Shown here piece after piece: positions 14,001-22,188 of a DNA stretch of 30,890 nt (its first letter is position 1; each line of letters starts with the position of its first letter). The stretch is from a virus. The notes under the pieces are model-generated. The model ran no database searches. It saw nothing but the letters and a program-made list of their open reading frames with translations, and had not been told where the DNA came from. The position numbers and the translations under genes are program-made. The stretch lies in IMG/VR virus record IMGVR_UViG_3300031669_000162, positions 1 to 30,890 of that record; one strand, 5' to 3'.

Positions 14001-16887
14001 CGGGCCACGGTTGGCCCGCTGCTGGCGGCACGCCAGTAAGCGCCGCCGCTTCCCCCGTAGGCGGAACCAGGGGTTGGCCTGGAATCCCCCCAGCCCCACC
14101 TACGGGTTGAGCGGGTCGAGGTGCAACCACTGGGCCAGGGCCAGGAGGTGGAGCCGCTGGCCCAGCGGGGGTAATTGGCTGTGTCACGGGGGCTTCTGCC
14201 TCTAGGCCAGTAATCTCATCAATGAACCTCTCGTCGCCAACCACGAAGTCTACGCCGCGCCGCAAGGTACGGCGAGTCGAGAGCAAAATCCAACTGTCTG
14301 CTTTCTCTGTCATTCCTTCAGTTGGCATAGCGTACTGGGGGTCTTCTACAAGCAAATCTCCTGGCCCAGCGCGAAGCGTCACAATCTGAGCATCTTCAGG
14401 ATTTCTAGCGTAGTCCTCTGCAAGCGTGCGAATCCAGTATTCAGGGTCAGTAGTTACGTGCAAACCCCGCACGTAGGGCGATGAGTGGGAAGCCCCAATT
14501 ACTCCCAGCTCGTTCATTTCTATGATGTCGCCCAACGGAAAGTTGGGATCGTCCCAAACTACGCGGCCGAAGGTATCCCCCTCCATGGGCTGTATATCCT
14601 CAACTGCGGGCACAAAGCCACTGGCCTCGGCCACTTTATCTACAATACCTTCGGGCACCGGCCCCACTGGCGCCGCCTCTTCCGCAAACCACGCCCACGC
14701 CTTACGTGCATTAGCGTCTGAATAATCCATGCCCACCAATCTCTTGAAAGAGGCCTTGCTTGGTACATCCCATGCAATCGCCGATGGATTCTCGCTCGTT
14801 CCATGAGCCGCAAGTAGAGGCTTTATGCCGCCCGCTACCCTGGCAGCTTCCAGCCTCCTCTGCCCCGCCGCTTCCTGCTGTGCGCGCTCTAGCCGCGCCG
14901 CTTCCTCTGGCGACACTTCCATTGGCCTCATCGCCTCTGGTGCTGCTTCTGGCACACGTCTGGGCAGACCCTCAGCGCCGAACACTGGACGGGCCTCGGC
15001 GCCCGTGAACATGCCTGGTTCTACCTCGCGGGCCGTGGGGCGGGCTTCTTGCGCCCTCATCTCCAACGGCGGCCTGGCCTGGGCCATCACCCTGTCCAAC
15101 TGCCCCTGCTCAATCTGCCGGATCGCCGCGTCCGCAGCCTCTATGTCCTGCCCCAGTAGCGCAGCGGCTTCTTCCAAGCGAGGGGATACAGCCTTCCCCA
15201 CCCGCCTGTCCTTGGCCATCTCGCGCTCCACTCCACTCAGTCGTGTCTTGCGGAGCTTGAGTTCCTTGACCTGGCTCTTCATCTCCCGCATGGCGGCAAA
15301 GAAGCTGTCCCGTTGCCCCTCCTTCCCCGGAAGCTCTTCGCCGAACATCCCCATTTGCTTCTCAATCGCCTGTGCTCGCGGTGCTATCCGCTCCAGTAGC
15401 GTACGCACATCCGTTGCCGTCCACTCCTTGGGGCTGGCCTTGATCTCCCTCAACCACAACTGTTGCAGGAACTCAGGCCCAACGCCGTAATTCTGTGCAC
15501 CCTCGCCAAGGGCGATGGCTACCCGCCGAGGCAAAGCCCCAATGTCCACCGCCTGCAAGAGGCTATCGGGCAGGTAGGACAAGCTGAGGTACTGTTCTGC
15601 GATGGACGGTCTCTTGATGCCAAACTCGTCTGCTATCTCGGCCACCGAGCGCCCGGCATCCGCTCTACCCCGCACTATGGCTGCCCACTCGGAATCCTCG
15701 TATCCCTCCGATAGCATGTTGTCTATTCCTGCGATATGCTGCGCTTCGAGCATGTCCACGTCGAATACCTGTGCTTGCGTGGTGCTTATGCCCTTACGTT
15801 TCAGAACCTCCATGCGGTGGTGGCCACCCAGCAGGTCGAACGTCCCATCTGGCAGCCGCCTGACCTTGACTGGGGTGAGCAAGTCCGGGTCCCAATGCTC
15901 CTCTATCCACTTCACGCGCTCTTCCCGAAACCCTATCCCCTCCTTCCCGATGGCCCGTTTCTGGTACTTGCGGGGATCAATGTTAATCTGGTCAAGGCTG
16001 AGTTCCTGCACCTCGGTCGCCAGTGCGCGCTTCGCGCCTTCCGGCATCTTCCCCACCGGCATCTCCACCGCACCCACTTCGCCCGCCAGCAGCTTACGCA
16101 ATTTGGGGATGCCCTCCGCCGCGCCTCGTATCACCACTGGCGCGAGTTTGGCTGCACCGGCCATCAACGCAGTCCCGGCAAGCTCCTCTGGCGTGGCTGA
16201 AGCCAGATATGCCGCCATGTCTGTGATGTCCGCTACCTGGTAGGCCTTCCCCAATGCTCCTGCTATCCCTCCTGCCCCAGCGAACGGCGCCGCTATCATC
16301 GCTCCACCAATGCCCAGCGGATCAGCAAGCGTGGTCGTGGCCGCTCGCTCAATGCCAGACATGGGCGTCTGCAAAAAGGCTTGCCTATTAGCCGCCATCG
16401 TTTCCGCCGTAGCGCTGCCCCACGTTTGCTTTCCCGCAAGAATGTCGGCCCAGTTGGTGGCAAGCCTCTGTTTCTCTTCTGGGTCGAACATGGCTTGAAG
16501 AGGCCCGCCCTGGCCCAGATAGCCTGCCAATGGTTCAGCCACCTTCTCACGACTCAACGAGGAAAGCCACCGCTGCCAGGCCATCGGGACTTCCGCCCTC
16601 GCAGCTACTGCTGGACCAGCTATCTGTCCAACCAAAGTTTGGAACAAGGGCGTTTCCAGGCCGCCTGCATCAGCCGGAATCCCCGTGGTTGTAGGCCATG
16701 TCGAGGGCCTGAGCAGATTGGGCCTCGGCTGCTGTGGCTGCACCGGCACCTGTGCCGGCGCAGGCATCGGCTGCCGTGGGGCTTGCTGGGGCGGCGGCGT
16801 AGGCTCAGGATAGTTCTTGAGAATCTCCCCTGCCTTCTGCCGATTGTATTCGTCTTTGTCTTGATATCTCCAAAAACGGCTAACCAT
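11014..16887 (-). CDS. Giant polyvalent virion protein with ParB-like domain
   Basis: 1957 residues from ATG 16887, just after the upstream TAG; a TTG 12 nt upstream is possible. Pro/Gln-rich residues about 30-65 are followed by a helical/hydrophobic segment to ~290. Residues ~295-395 match the ParB/Srx fold: LSLDQINIDPRKYQKRA, TPVKVRRLPDGTFDLLGGHH and RMEVLKRKG. A helix-turn-helix follows (RSVAEIADEFGIKRPSIAEQ, ~415-435). Coiled coil occupies ~500-690 and a Pro/Gly/Ala linker ~905-1020. A long helical C-terminal half resembles the domains called large-polyvalent-protein-associated. Such phage proteins are thought to enter the host with the DNA and to protect or manipulate it. Placement between portal and scaffold suits an ejected internal protein. 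ParB-type nuclease activity is inferred only. Confidence 0.75.
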   Translation of the reverse strand: MVSRFWRYQDKDEYNRQKAGEILKNYPEPTPPPQQAPRQPMPAPAQVPVQPQQPRPNLLRPSTWPTTTGIPADAGGLETPLFQTLVGQIAGPAVAARAEVPMAWQRWLSSLSREKVAEPLAGYLGQGGPLQAMFDPEEKQRLATNWADILAGKQTWGSATAETMAANRQAFLQTPMSGIERAATTTLADPLGIGGAMIAAPFAGAGGIAGALGKAYQVADITDMAAYLASATPEELAGTALMAGAAKLAPVVIRGAAEGIPKLRKLLAGEVGAVEMPVGKMPEGAKRALATEVQELSLDQINIDPRKYQKRAIGKEGIGFREERVKWIEEHWDPDLLTPVKVRRLPDGTFDLLGGHHRMEVLKRKGISTTQAQVFDVDMLEAQHIAGIDNMLSEGYEDSEWAAIVRGRADAGRSVAEIADEFGIKRPSIAEQYLSLSYLPDSLLQAVDIGALPRRVAIALGEGAQNYGVGPEFLQQLWLREIKASPKEWTATDVRTLLERIAPRAQAIEKQMGMFGEELPGKEGQRDSFFAAMREMKSQVKELKLRKTRLSGVEREMAKDRRVGKAVSPRLEEAAALLGQDIEAADAAIRQIEQGQLDRVMAQARPPLEMRAQEARPTAREVEPGMFTGAEARPVFGAEGLPRRVPEAAPEAMRPMEVSPEEAARLERAQQEAAGQRRLEAARVAGGIKPLLAAHGTSENPSAIAWDVPSKASFKRLVGMDYSDANARKAWAWFAEEAAPVGPVPEGIVDKVAEASGFVPAVEDIQPMEGDTFGRVVWDDPNFPLGDIIEMNELGVIGASHSSPYVRGLHVTTDPEYWIRTLAEDYARNPEDAQIVTLRAGPGDLLVEDPQYAMPTEGMTEKADSWILLSTRRTLRRGVDFVVGDERFIDEITGLEAEAPVTQPITPAGPAAPPPGPGPVVAPRPAQPVGGAGGIPGQPLVPPTGEAAALTGVPPAAGQPWPAGQPVQPPLAGAGVQITPGGPPAGARVAGPIPPVAAPPQGPGIALAAPAAGPAGPSRFATMLPTDEILRLSERPDNVRKLMDWAEGTPGNPVKYILQHIGVSGTDPASEARLLMGTIRADGNTAVMGAVANLRSFGDPDKLFNVKDNIASIGGKKLPIGDLAEGKVKATLTADQQAFIDEGWAYFDDLDRLAAAEGIDIPKAEYGAGEHYWARTVMGRMMPDGTMEAATIRGAPGGRWLTALAGFEKPREFDTMAEALAEGFRYLDLTDAAEISGRAIYRRIANQRVLDYVLANIPQRVGKKARYGEVSLPGIRGRYFAPTEDILGIKNLLQDSPLTWPEEFADVVGAVNNVPRTLTTTLDLGPMFAQLYGMLTNWPKQWAQAVGVGFKSAFTPENMGKFLAQSDHAATVNRYAPYGLVASGSELTVGAQGFLGKIPLVGKAVKTGARIFDNMMMAARIMGLEATEYQIKKADDVSDLVAFWNKFTGVVETGAQGISRRQQKLESATLFAPRLYRATASLLLDIAHGDLRGKMARRSLGQMAAVTLLGYVGLCGLLKQKARVDPKEGSRWLTIQVGDQYLGIRGALFMTLRTLAQIGRSPEDAAELAQGYIRGRFSPVVSTSIDVYNRRDFIGMPIDTPLQLTKRIVADNLTPFWVQGVIESGATDWQNYVAVGSAELAGLRTFPVSPARKRDALRDELAQGLFQKPWAELNRPQKSRLEQSPDLKAATEAAQAMGRKREQPWALFWADVDSQREPYRTEIAQLTQQFRSNQLTGNQYREAVQERQMIMARIPDMLRNTKDYKDIDFSKAAAETPIDQFIDAYYQIADQARDPLTGMADAREIVRQREELKQGMDAAMVREAMEYINRNLDPQYVEARDLYYEYMRIPQYIGLSEEQAQAANEAMAKYTAMRRANPMLPTETTKAIYRQQDPRGAVLMEMAYSRRNPARRMFWALHPLLSVFYSDLTEEEVEMIAPMAMPQQSAQLPSWAMAAVA

Positions 16888-16888
16888 T

Positions 16889-18286
16889 CTATGCCCCAAA
16901 GTAGCTTATCGGTGTCGCCTGGCCCTTCGGCCAGCCTGCCTGCATCGCTTTCATCCAGTCTGGCATATATCCCCCGCCCGTCTGCACCTGCCCGGACAAG
17001 CCCTGTATCTCGCTCGGACTCAGGCCAGCCCACTGCTCCGGCGATACCTGCCACGGCGTGATGCCCCCATAGATGCCCTGGGGTACTTGCCCCGCTGCGC
17101 CGAAACCGGGATATGTCCCTCCCTCTCCCAATGTCTGTGCCCACGCCGGAACCGGCTCGCCTTCCGGCCCCCAAGCCTGGGGCATCGCTCGGCTTGCCGC
17201 CCAGTATTGAGGCCAATTTGCAGGCCCCGTGAAACCGAGTAGTGTCTGCAATTGCTGTAGGGCCAACTCTTGCTCGGACAGACCGAAGTACTGTTGCTCT
17301 AGCTCAAACCCCTTCTCCCACTGTTGAGTCTCTACGTTGAACCGCTCTTGCTCTAGCCCAAACGTGGCCCACCACTGGTCGTTGCCCGCCTCGAACTGTG
17401 CTACCGCCAGGTCGTGCGTCTGCTGGAACTCGTAAGCCGCCTGGTCATCCAGCCCTATCGCCCTCAACTGGTCCCACTCTATGTTCGCCTGTTGCTGCTC
17501 AGCCTGTGACCGGGCAAAGTCGTGCTCGGCGTTGAACTGCCGTATGGCCTCTGCGTTCACCCCCTCCTGTTGCAGGAACGCTCGATTGGCCTCCCTGATA
17601 GCTTCTGCGTCCAGCGCCTCTATCCGATCTTGCTCTCTGTCCCAGCGTCTTATGCTCTCTTCGTCCAATCCCAGTTGTCGGAGGTAGTTTCTGTCTGCCT
17701 CGCGCACGTCTTGATCGAACTGGTCGCGGTAGAGGTCCATGGTATCATTGAATTCCCGGATAGCCTCCTCATCGAGACCAAGTAATCTAAGCTGTGTTTC
17801 GTTGAACTCTCTCGTTGCTTCCTCGAACCTCTCCCTGTCTAGAGTGGCCTGCCCCTCCTCGGAGCTATAGTCCACGATGTAGCCCTGCTCGATGGCAAAC
17901 TCAATGGGGTCATACCGTCTAGTAATGGTCTCCTTGGCCTTCTCGCCTGTGGTCGGGTCAATCTCTCCCTGGTTTATGGTATAGGCAAGTTCAGGTGTCT
18001 CCTCTAGCCATTTCTCCATCGCGTCTTCAGGTCGCCACCAGTTGCCGGGGCCAGACTCGCCCCAGTTCTCCAGGTAGAAGCCCCGAATGTCTTCCCGATT
18101 CTCCCAGATAGCCATGAGTGCATCAGCACGTGTCGGGGCCTGCGGCTCGTACATGCTCGGATAGCCATAGCCCATCAACTGCGACCAGTTTATCCGCTGC
18201 ATGGCTGCCTGAACCGCCTGGTTGACCAGGTTCGTAATCCATGCCTCACCGCCGTATGGTGTTCCGCCGTTATCGCCGTTAGCCAT
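16889..18286 (-). CDS. Alpha-helical repeat protein, candidate internal/ejection protein
   Basis: 465 residues from ATG 18286 with GGAGGG 7 nt upstream and only 3 bp after the previous stop. Residues ~1-120 include a Trp-rich section (WENREDIRGFYLENWGESG, WWRPEDAMEKWL). Residues ~150-340 are a long charged helix made of degenerate 30-35-residue repeats around the phrase LGLDEEAIREFN (also LGLDEESIRRWD, EGVNAEAIRQFN, IGLDDQAAYEFQ). The last ~120 residues are Gly/Pro/Trp-rich. There is no enzymatic motif and no membrane segment. Extended helical proteins made beside the portal and before scaffold are typical of ejection or internal core proteins of short-tailed phages (P22 gp7/gp16/gp20 type by position, not by identity). 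That role is inferred. Confidence 0.6.
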   Translation of the reverse strand: MANGDNGGTPYGGEAWITNLVNQAVQAAMQRINWSQLMGYGYPSMYEPQAPTRADALMAIWENREDIRGFYLENWGESGPGNWWRPEDAMEKWLEETPELAYTINQGEIDPTTGEKAKETITRRYDPIEFAIEQGYIVDYSSEEGQATLDRERFEEATREFNETQLRLLGLDEEAIREFNDTMDLYRDQFDQDVREADRNYLRQLGLDEESIRRWDREQDRIEALDAEAIREANRAFLQQEGVNAEAIRQFNAEHDFARSQAEQQQANIEWDQLRAIGLDDQAAYEFQQTHDLAVAQFEAGNDQWWATFGLEQERFNVETQQWEKGFELEQQYFGLSEQELALQQLQTLLGFTGPANWPQYWAASRAMPQAWGPEGEPVPAWAQTLGEGGTYPGFGAAGQVPQGIYGGITPWQVSPEQWAGLSPSEIQGLSGQVQTGGGYMPDWMKAMQAGWPKGQATPISYFGA

Positions 18287-18289
18287 CGC

Positions 18290-19423
18290 CTACCCTCCGT
18301 ACTTCCCCATCGCCTGCTGCACCCACCCCATAATGTCGCTCATCGACGGTGCGGGCGAGGGGGCTATCTTCCCCGTCGTCCCTGGGTTGAACTGCGATCC
18401 GCTCATGCGGTACAGTTGGCTAGCCGGCCCACCTCGCTCGAATCCAGGGGCCACCGTTGTGCCCCTGGGTAGCTCGTGTGGCAGCCCCTGTGCCCATGAC
18501 TGAGACTGAATCTGCGCCGACTGCGTGCCGATGCTCGCAGCCATCACGTTCTGCGCGTGCGCAAGCTCCTGCTGCGCGATGGCCCACGCCTGCTGAAGCT
18601 GTGCTTGCTGGTGTGCCTGTTGAGCGGCTGCTTGTGCTTGCTGCTGCGCAAGACTGGCCTGCTGATACTCGGTCATCCGATTGGCCTGCTGCCGCTGATA
18701 ATCCTCGTAGGCCAAGAAGTCGTTTGTCGTCCACTGATCCATAGGCTTGTCGCGCCAAGTCAGCCTGGCCCCCGTAGTCTTGGACGCCGTGCCCAGATTG
18801 CCACCCAGCATCGCGCCAGGAACGTTGCCTTGAGGGGGCTGTACTCCCATTGACGACGGCTGGCCACCGCCAAAGAGATTCTCTATCCATCCTGCAAACC
18901 CACCGATTTGCGGCTTAGCTTGCAGTGCGCCGGCAATGGTTTGAGGCGTTGGTTTACCCGTGGCCATGACGCCGGCGCCTGCACCTGGTCTTCCGGCCAA
19001 GCCTCGCAGCACGTCGCTTATCCCGCCGCCCGCTGGTACGCCACCGAATGGAGAGACGCCACCGCCAGGAGATGGTCCATACGTTCCCCCTGCCGCAGCC
19101 CGTGCTCCCGGCGGTGCGCGGTTGATCTGCCCTGGGGCCCCTACCCCCGGCCCATAGGTCGTCAGTCCCCCAGCGGTAGGGCCTTTCGGCGCAACTCCTA
19201 CCTGTGCCGCTTGCGCCGTCCGTATCTCTTCCTGCGCCTTGGCCAGGTCTGCCTCCAAACGGCGCAACTCGGCCCGGTTCGCTTCCTTGCGCCCCGCTCG
19301 GATGGCCTCCAACTCGGCCTTCAGCAACTCGTACCGTCGCCTGGCCTGCGCCAGGTCGCTGGCGTTGCCCCCGTTGCCTGAGAAGAGATTGGTCGCCCAC
19401 TGGGTGTCAGGTCCAGCCATCAT
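18290..19423 (-). CDS. Low-complexity Gly/Gln/Ala-rich coiled-coil protein
   Basis: 377 residues; ATG 19423 lies beside the ATG at 19420 and overlaps the previous TGA. A coiled coil comes first (RRRYELLKAELEAIRAGRKE, residues ~28-70). A Gly/Pro/Ala-rich region follows (~75-215, e.g. GARAAAGGTYGPSPGGGVSP). Then comes a Gln/Ala helix of striking composition (QQQAQAAAQQAHQQAQLQQA, ~260-285) and a Gly/Pro tail ending DIMGWVQQAMGKYGG. No recognised domain. Together with its two downstream neighbours it forms a set of three helical, low-complexity proteins between portal and scaffold, which I read as internal or ejection proteins. Because low-complexity similarity is uninformative, this remains an inference from context. 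Confidence 0.5.
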   Translation of the reverse strand: MMAGPDTQWATNLFSGNGGNASDLAQARRRYELLKAELEAIRAGRKEANRAELRRLEADLAKAQEEIRTAQAAQVGVAPKGPTAGGLTTYGPGVGAPGQINRAPPGARAAAGGTYGPSPGGGVSPFGGVPAGGGISDVLRGLAGRPGAGAGVMATGKPTPQTIAGALQAKPQIGGFAGWIENLFGGGQPSSMGVQPPQGNVPGAMLGGNLGTASKTTGARLTWRDKPMDQWTTNDFLAYEDYQRQQANRMTEYQQASLAQQQAQAAAQQAHQQAQLQQAWAIAQQELAHAQNVMAASIGTQSAQIQSQSWAQGLPHELPRGTTVAPGFERGGPASQLYRMSGSQFNPGTTGKIAPSPAPSMSDIMGWVQQAMGKYGG

Positions 19424-19683
19424 GCTTCCCTCGTCAGCTTGGTGATCTTGGCTTCCATCGCCACCACGTAGTCAACTGCCGCCCTCATGCCCTGCTCCTC
19501 AATGATCTCCACGAACGCCTGCGGGTCCTCCCGCATGGCCAGGTACTGGTCTATCTGCTCCTCGGCGGTCAACTCGACGCTGCCAAAGGGCTTATCCTCT
19601 TCGGGCATACCCTCGACCGTAGAGACCAACTTGTCGGCGAACTTCTCGACCGCGACCTCAAGCGGGTTCTCGGCTCTGGCCAT
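19420..19683 (-). CDS. Small acidic protein, 87 aa
   Basis: 87 residues from ATG 19683 with TAGGAAG at suitable spacing. The product is acidic and helical: residues 1-30 (ENPLEVAVEKFADKLVSTVE), then KPFGSVELTAEEQIDQYLAM and a basic end (AVDYVVAMEAKITKLTREA). Its stop overlaps the next start. No family recognised. Small acidic proteins at this position can be head-assembly cofactors, but nothing in the sequence singles out such a role. It directly follows the small membrane protein gene and shares its transcript. Confidence 0.55.
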   Translation of the reverse strand: MARAENPLEVAVEKFADKLVSTVEGMPEEDKPFGSVELTAEEQIDQYLAMREDPQAFVEIIEEQGMRAAVDYVVAMEAKITKLTREA

Positions 19684-19794
19684 CTATCGCTTCCTATCTT
19701 GATAAGCACGGTAGATGAGGCTTGCGACGAGGAAAAGACAGTAAGCCAACCCGAAGGGCCAAAGGGAGAAAAGGCTGTTCTTGTAATCCATCAT
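19684..19794 (-). CDS. Small single-span membrane protein, 36 aa
   Basis: ATG 19794 overlaps the stop of the upstream basic-protein gene (ATGA); the TAG at 19684 abuts the next ATG. The product starts MMDYKNSLFSLWPFGLAY and continues CLFLVASLIYRAYQDRKR. Residues ~8-28 form one hydrophobic, aromatic-rich segment long enough to cross a membrane, with a short N-terminus and a basic tail (RAYQDRKR), which by the positive-inside rule predicts a cytoplasmic C-terminus. It fills the 107-bp gap exactly with shared stop/start bases on both sides, strong evidence that it is a gene. A lysis-related or DNA-injection-related helper is possible. It lies far from any lysis gene, so the role is open. Confidence 0.7.
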   Translation of the reverse strand: MMDYKNSLFSLWPFGLAYCLFLVASLIYRAYQDRKR

Positions 19795-19988
19795 TTCTTC
19801 CGACTCCCCTTCTTTCGCGCCTTGGCCGCGATCCGGGTGCTGCGGCCAGGATGCCCAACATTGATGCCGAGCGCTTGCACGTGCGCCCTGGCCTCGGCCA
19901 CGGTCTTGTGGGTGTGCTTGTGCACCCAGCCCGACGCTCGCTTCACCTGCACTTCACGCCGGTTCGCTGGATTCAATCGGTAGGGCAT
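19791..19988 (-). CDS. Small basic protein, 65 aa
   Basis: 65 residues from ATG 19988, chosen because AGAGG lies about 8 nt upstream and the sequence turns protein-like from there; an in-frame ATG 69 nt further upstream is less likely. The product is strongly basic: MPYRLNPANRREVQVKRASG, then GWVHKHTHKTVAEARAHVQA and a Lys/Arg-rich tail (GRSTRIAAKARKKGSRKK). The helix with KTVAEARAHVQALG fits small phage proteins of unknown function found near portal genes. The basic tail suggests nucleic acid contact. Its stop is shared with the start of the next gene. Confidence 0.6.
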   Translation of the reverse strand: MPYRLNPANRREVQVKRASGWVHKHTHKTVAEARAHVQALGINVGHPGRSTRIAAKARKKGSRKK

Positions 19989-20094
19989 GATACACCTCTT
20001 TCGGATATTGCGGGTTCGGCCTTTGCACCATGGGCGCCCGAGATGGATTACGCCCACAGGGTGGGACGACTTCCCTCATTCACCGGCTGCTGTT

Positions 20095-20131
20095 CCTCAA
20101 CTCGGGAGAAAAGTCATCCTTCCCGTTGAGG
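20095..20131 (-). other. Bulged hairpin in the portal 3' intergenic region
   Basis: CCTCAA/TTGAGG (6 bp) continues, past a 2-nt bulge, into CGGGA/TCCCG (5 bp) and a 13-nt loop. It stands in a 208-bp gap (19989-20196) in which I see no convincing gene. No T-run follows on the minus strand. The 9-bp word CACCGGCTG occurs at 20081-20089 and again at 20136-20144, on either side of the hairpin. Function unknown; a structured mRNA element is the simplest reading. Confidence 0.6.
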
Positions 20132-20196
20132 GCTACACCGGCTGTGCTATTTACGTCCCTGGCCGGTCTCTCCACTTTCCTTATCCCCCGCAAGCA

Positions 20197-22188
20197 TCAT
20201 TGGGCCCCTCTGGGTCTGCTTTGGGTCATCGGAGCAGCCCCTTGGCGGATCCCCGCTGGCCTCACCTGCCTACCCACCATAGCCGCCGAACTCGGTGCCC
20301 CTGGCTGCGGTGCGGCTTGCACCCCAGGCGCCGCCATCACACCCACCGGCGGGGGCCTCATGCCAGGTGCTCCCATGCCAGGCATCCCGCCCGGCCCACC
20401 ACCCGCCTGCTGACCTCCGCCCTGCAAGACCATCATCACCGCCTGCTGGAACGCTGGCGGTAGCGAGGGCAGCAACTGTATCAACTCCCCGATCGCTACC
20501 TCTTTGTTCTTCGCCAGCTTGAGCTTCATGCGCTTGACCGCTTCCTCAATCAGAGCCGCCTTCACTCGTGGGTCGCGCTTCCATTCATCCGCAAGCATGG
20601 CGTCCATGATCTCCTCTGGCTGCTCCCGCCCCAGCTCTTCCAACGCGGAGCGCACATCCAGCAGGCCATGAGTAACCTGATTGATAATCATAGAACTCTT
20701 GGCGTAGGCGTCTGTGGGCATGACCGGACTCAGATTCGCCTCGACTTGCCGGTATCCGCTCAGATCATCCGGGCCAAGGCCAATCCAGCCCATGTTCTCC
20801 TTGCCCTTGCTGTAGAGGTACAACGTCTCCTGGACCTGGAACTCCACGATGTCGAGGAATGCATGCACCAACTGCTCCAAGGCCCGTTCCGTGTGAGTGA
20901 TGATCGGCTTGAACTTCATCTTGGCCGCTGCGACCAACTGGTTCAGCCGATAGCCACTCTCCCCCGACTGTCCAATGCCATACAGGGCAGGCGACAACCC
21001 CGCCTGTTCGCAGAATGTAGTGAGCATGCCGATCAGCTCGTCGATGTCCGGCGTGCTACCTTTCCATTCTAGGAACCCCATGTCCTCATCGGGCCAGAGC
21101 GTCATGGCCTCACCAGGTATCAGATCGGCACGTAGCTCCTGTAGATTTCCATCTCTGCCTATTCCCCGCTTCTCGCCGATTTTCCAGATCGGCGTCGGCC
21201 AGCCGTAGATGCTACACGCGGTCAACTTCTGACTGAGCACCTCGTCCCGCTTGGGCAGAATGTACCGCAGGGGATAGAGCACCGAGAGACCCGCCTTGCC
21301 AGCCTCCCTTGATGTGCTGTTGATGCCCGTGGCGTAGATGTAGGGGGGGGCGCCGTATTGATGCTTCTGACGGTCAACAATGTGGCCATTCACCGCGTAG
21401 ATGCGCGAGTTGGGATACCAGACCTGGGTAAACTCTACCTGGCCCTGCGCCGAGGGCTCGCCCCGAATCAACTCCCAGATCGCGGGGCTCTTCTTGGTCA
21501 GGTCCCATTGATCGGGCCGCAGAGTGGCGATGTCGCGATGGTCTGTCTCTAGCACACAGACCAGGCCCATCTCCGAGAACATGGGAAAGACATTGATTGG
21601 GTCAACTACACTCCAGGAGATAGGCAACGGTCTGCCTTTCTTCCACTGCTCCGTCCTCGCGTCGTAATCCTCGCCCTTCTCGCCCTTCTCACGCTTCGGA
21701 TACCAGCTACGTGCACGCCGCTCAAATGCTGCATCAGATTCGTTCTTCCTGTGCTGAGGATAGTTACCCTGTCCTTCCCAGTAGTTTCGCGCATACAGTA
21801 TCCGCCAGCAAGCGTGACCGTCGGTCAGCAGATGCTCTACAAATCGCTCTACCAGGTCCTCGCCGCTTTGCTTCTGCAACTGCTCCAAGGCCAGCATGGT
21901 CCACTTCTCTATCAGGGAGGACGATTCCTGCGCCTTGGCCGTGTTCGCAGAGGGAGGCACCGTCAGCGTGAACGGGTTGGTGGTCAGCGTCCCGGTCATG
22001 CGCTCGATGATCTGGTGAGCGGTGGGGGTGCGAACCGTGTACGCCCTGTAGGCGGCAGGCACATGTGGCACGATCTCCATGAACCGCATCCGGCGGAAGA
22101 AGTCGATCTCGCTGTTGCGGTCTGCCCAGCGCTCTTCGAGCCGTCTCCGTAGAGACAGAAGCTCCTCGTCCGATCGAATCTCTTCCAT
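20197..22188 (-). CDS. Portal protein
   Basis: 663 residues from ATG 22188, one base overlapping the terminase stop (TGATG); a GTG 15 nt upstream is possible. The N-terminus (SDEELLSLRRRLEERWADRN) precedes a wing-like region with AYRAYTVRTPTAHQIIERMT and ERFVEHLLTDGHACWRILY. The middle carries SWSVVDPINVFPMFSE, which suits the beta part of the portal. A long helical segment follows (ELIGMLTTFCEQAGLSPALY, GYRLNQLVAAAKMKFKPIIT), where the phrase GLSPALYGIGQSGESGYRLN is typical of portal stem/clip junctions. The C-terminus is Gly/Pro/Met-rich (~600-663) and likely disordered. A dodecameric ring at the unique vertex that docks terminase is the known role. The terminase-portal gene order fits. Confidence 0.85.
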   Translation of the reverse strand: MEEIRSDEELLSLRRRLEERWADRNSEIDFFRRMRFMEIVPHVPAAYRAYTVRTPTAHQIIERMTGTLTTNPFTLTVPPSANTAKAQESSSLIEKWTMLALEQLQKQSGEDLVERFVEHLLTDGHACWRILYARNYWEGQGNYPQHRKNESDAAFERRARSWYPKREKGEKGEDYDARTEQWKKGRPLPISWSVVDPINVFPMFSEMGLVCVLETDHRDIATLRPDQWDLTKKSPAIWELIRGEPSAQGQVEFTQVWYPNSRIYAVNGHIVDRQKHQYGAPPYIYATGINSTSREAGKAGLSVLYPLRYILPKRDEVLSQKLTACSIYGWPTPIWKIGEKRGIGRDGNLQELRADLIPGEAMTLWPDEDMGFLEWKGSTPDIDELIGMLTTFCEQAGLSPALYGIGQSGESGYRLNQLVAAAKMKFKPIITHTERALEQLVHAFLDIVEFQVQETLYLYSKGKENMGWIGLGPDDLSGYRQVEANLSPVMPTDAYAKSSMIINQVTHGLLDVRSALEELGREQPEEIMDAMLADEWKRDPRVKAALIEEAVKRMKLKLAKNKEVAIGELIQLLPSLPPAFQQAVMMVLQGGGQQAGGGPGGMPGMGAPGMRPPPVGVMAAPGVQAAPQPGAPSSAAMVGRQVRPAGIRQGAAPMTQSRPRGAQ

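Noticed and set aside
13300-14600. Possible ADP-ribosyltransferase domain in the polyvalent protein
   Set aside because: The strands suggest a small effector fold, but I cannot place the catalytic residues, so no enzymatic name is given.
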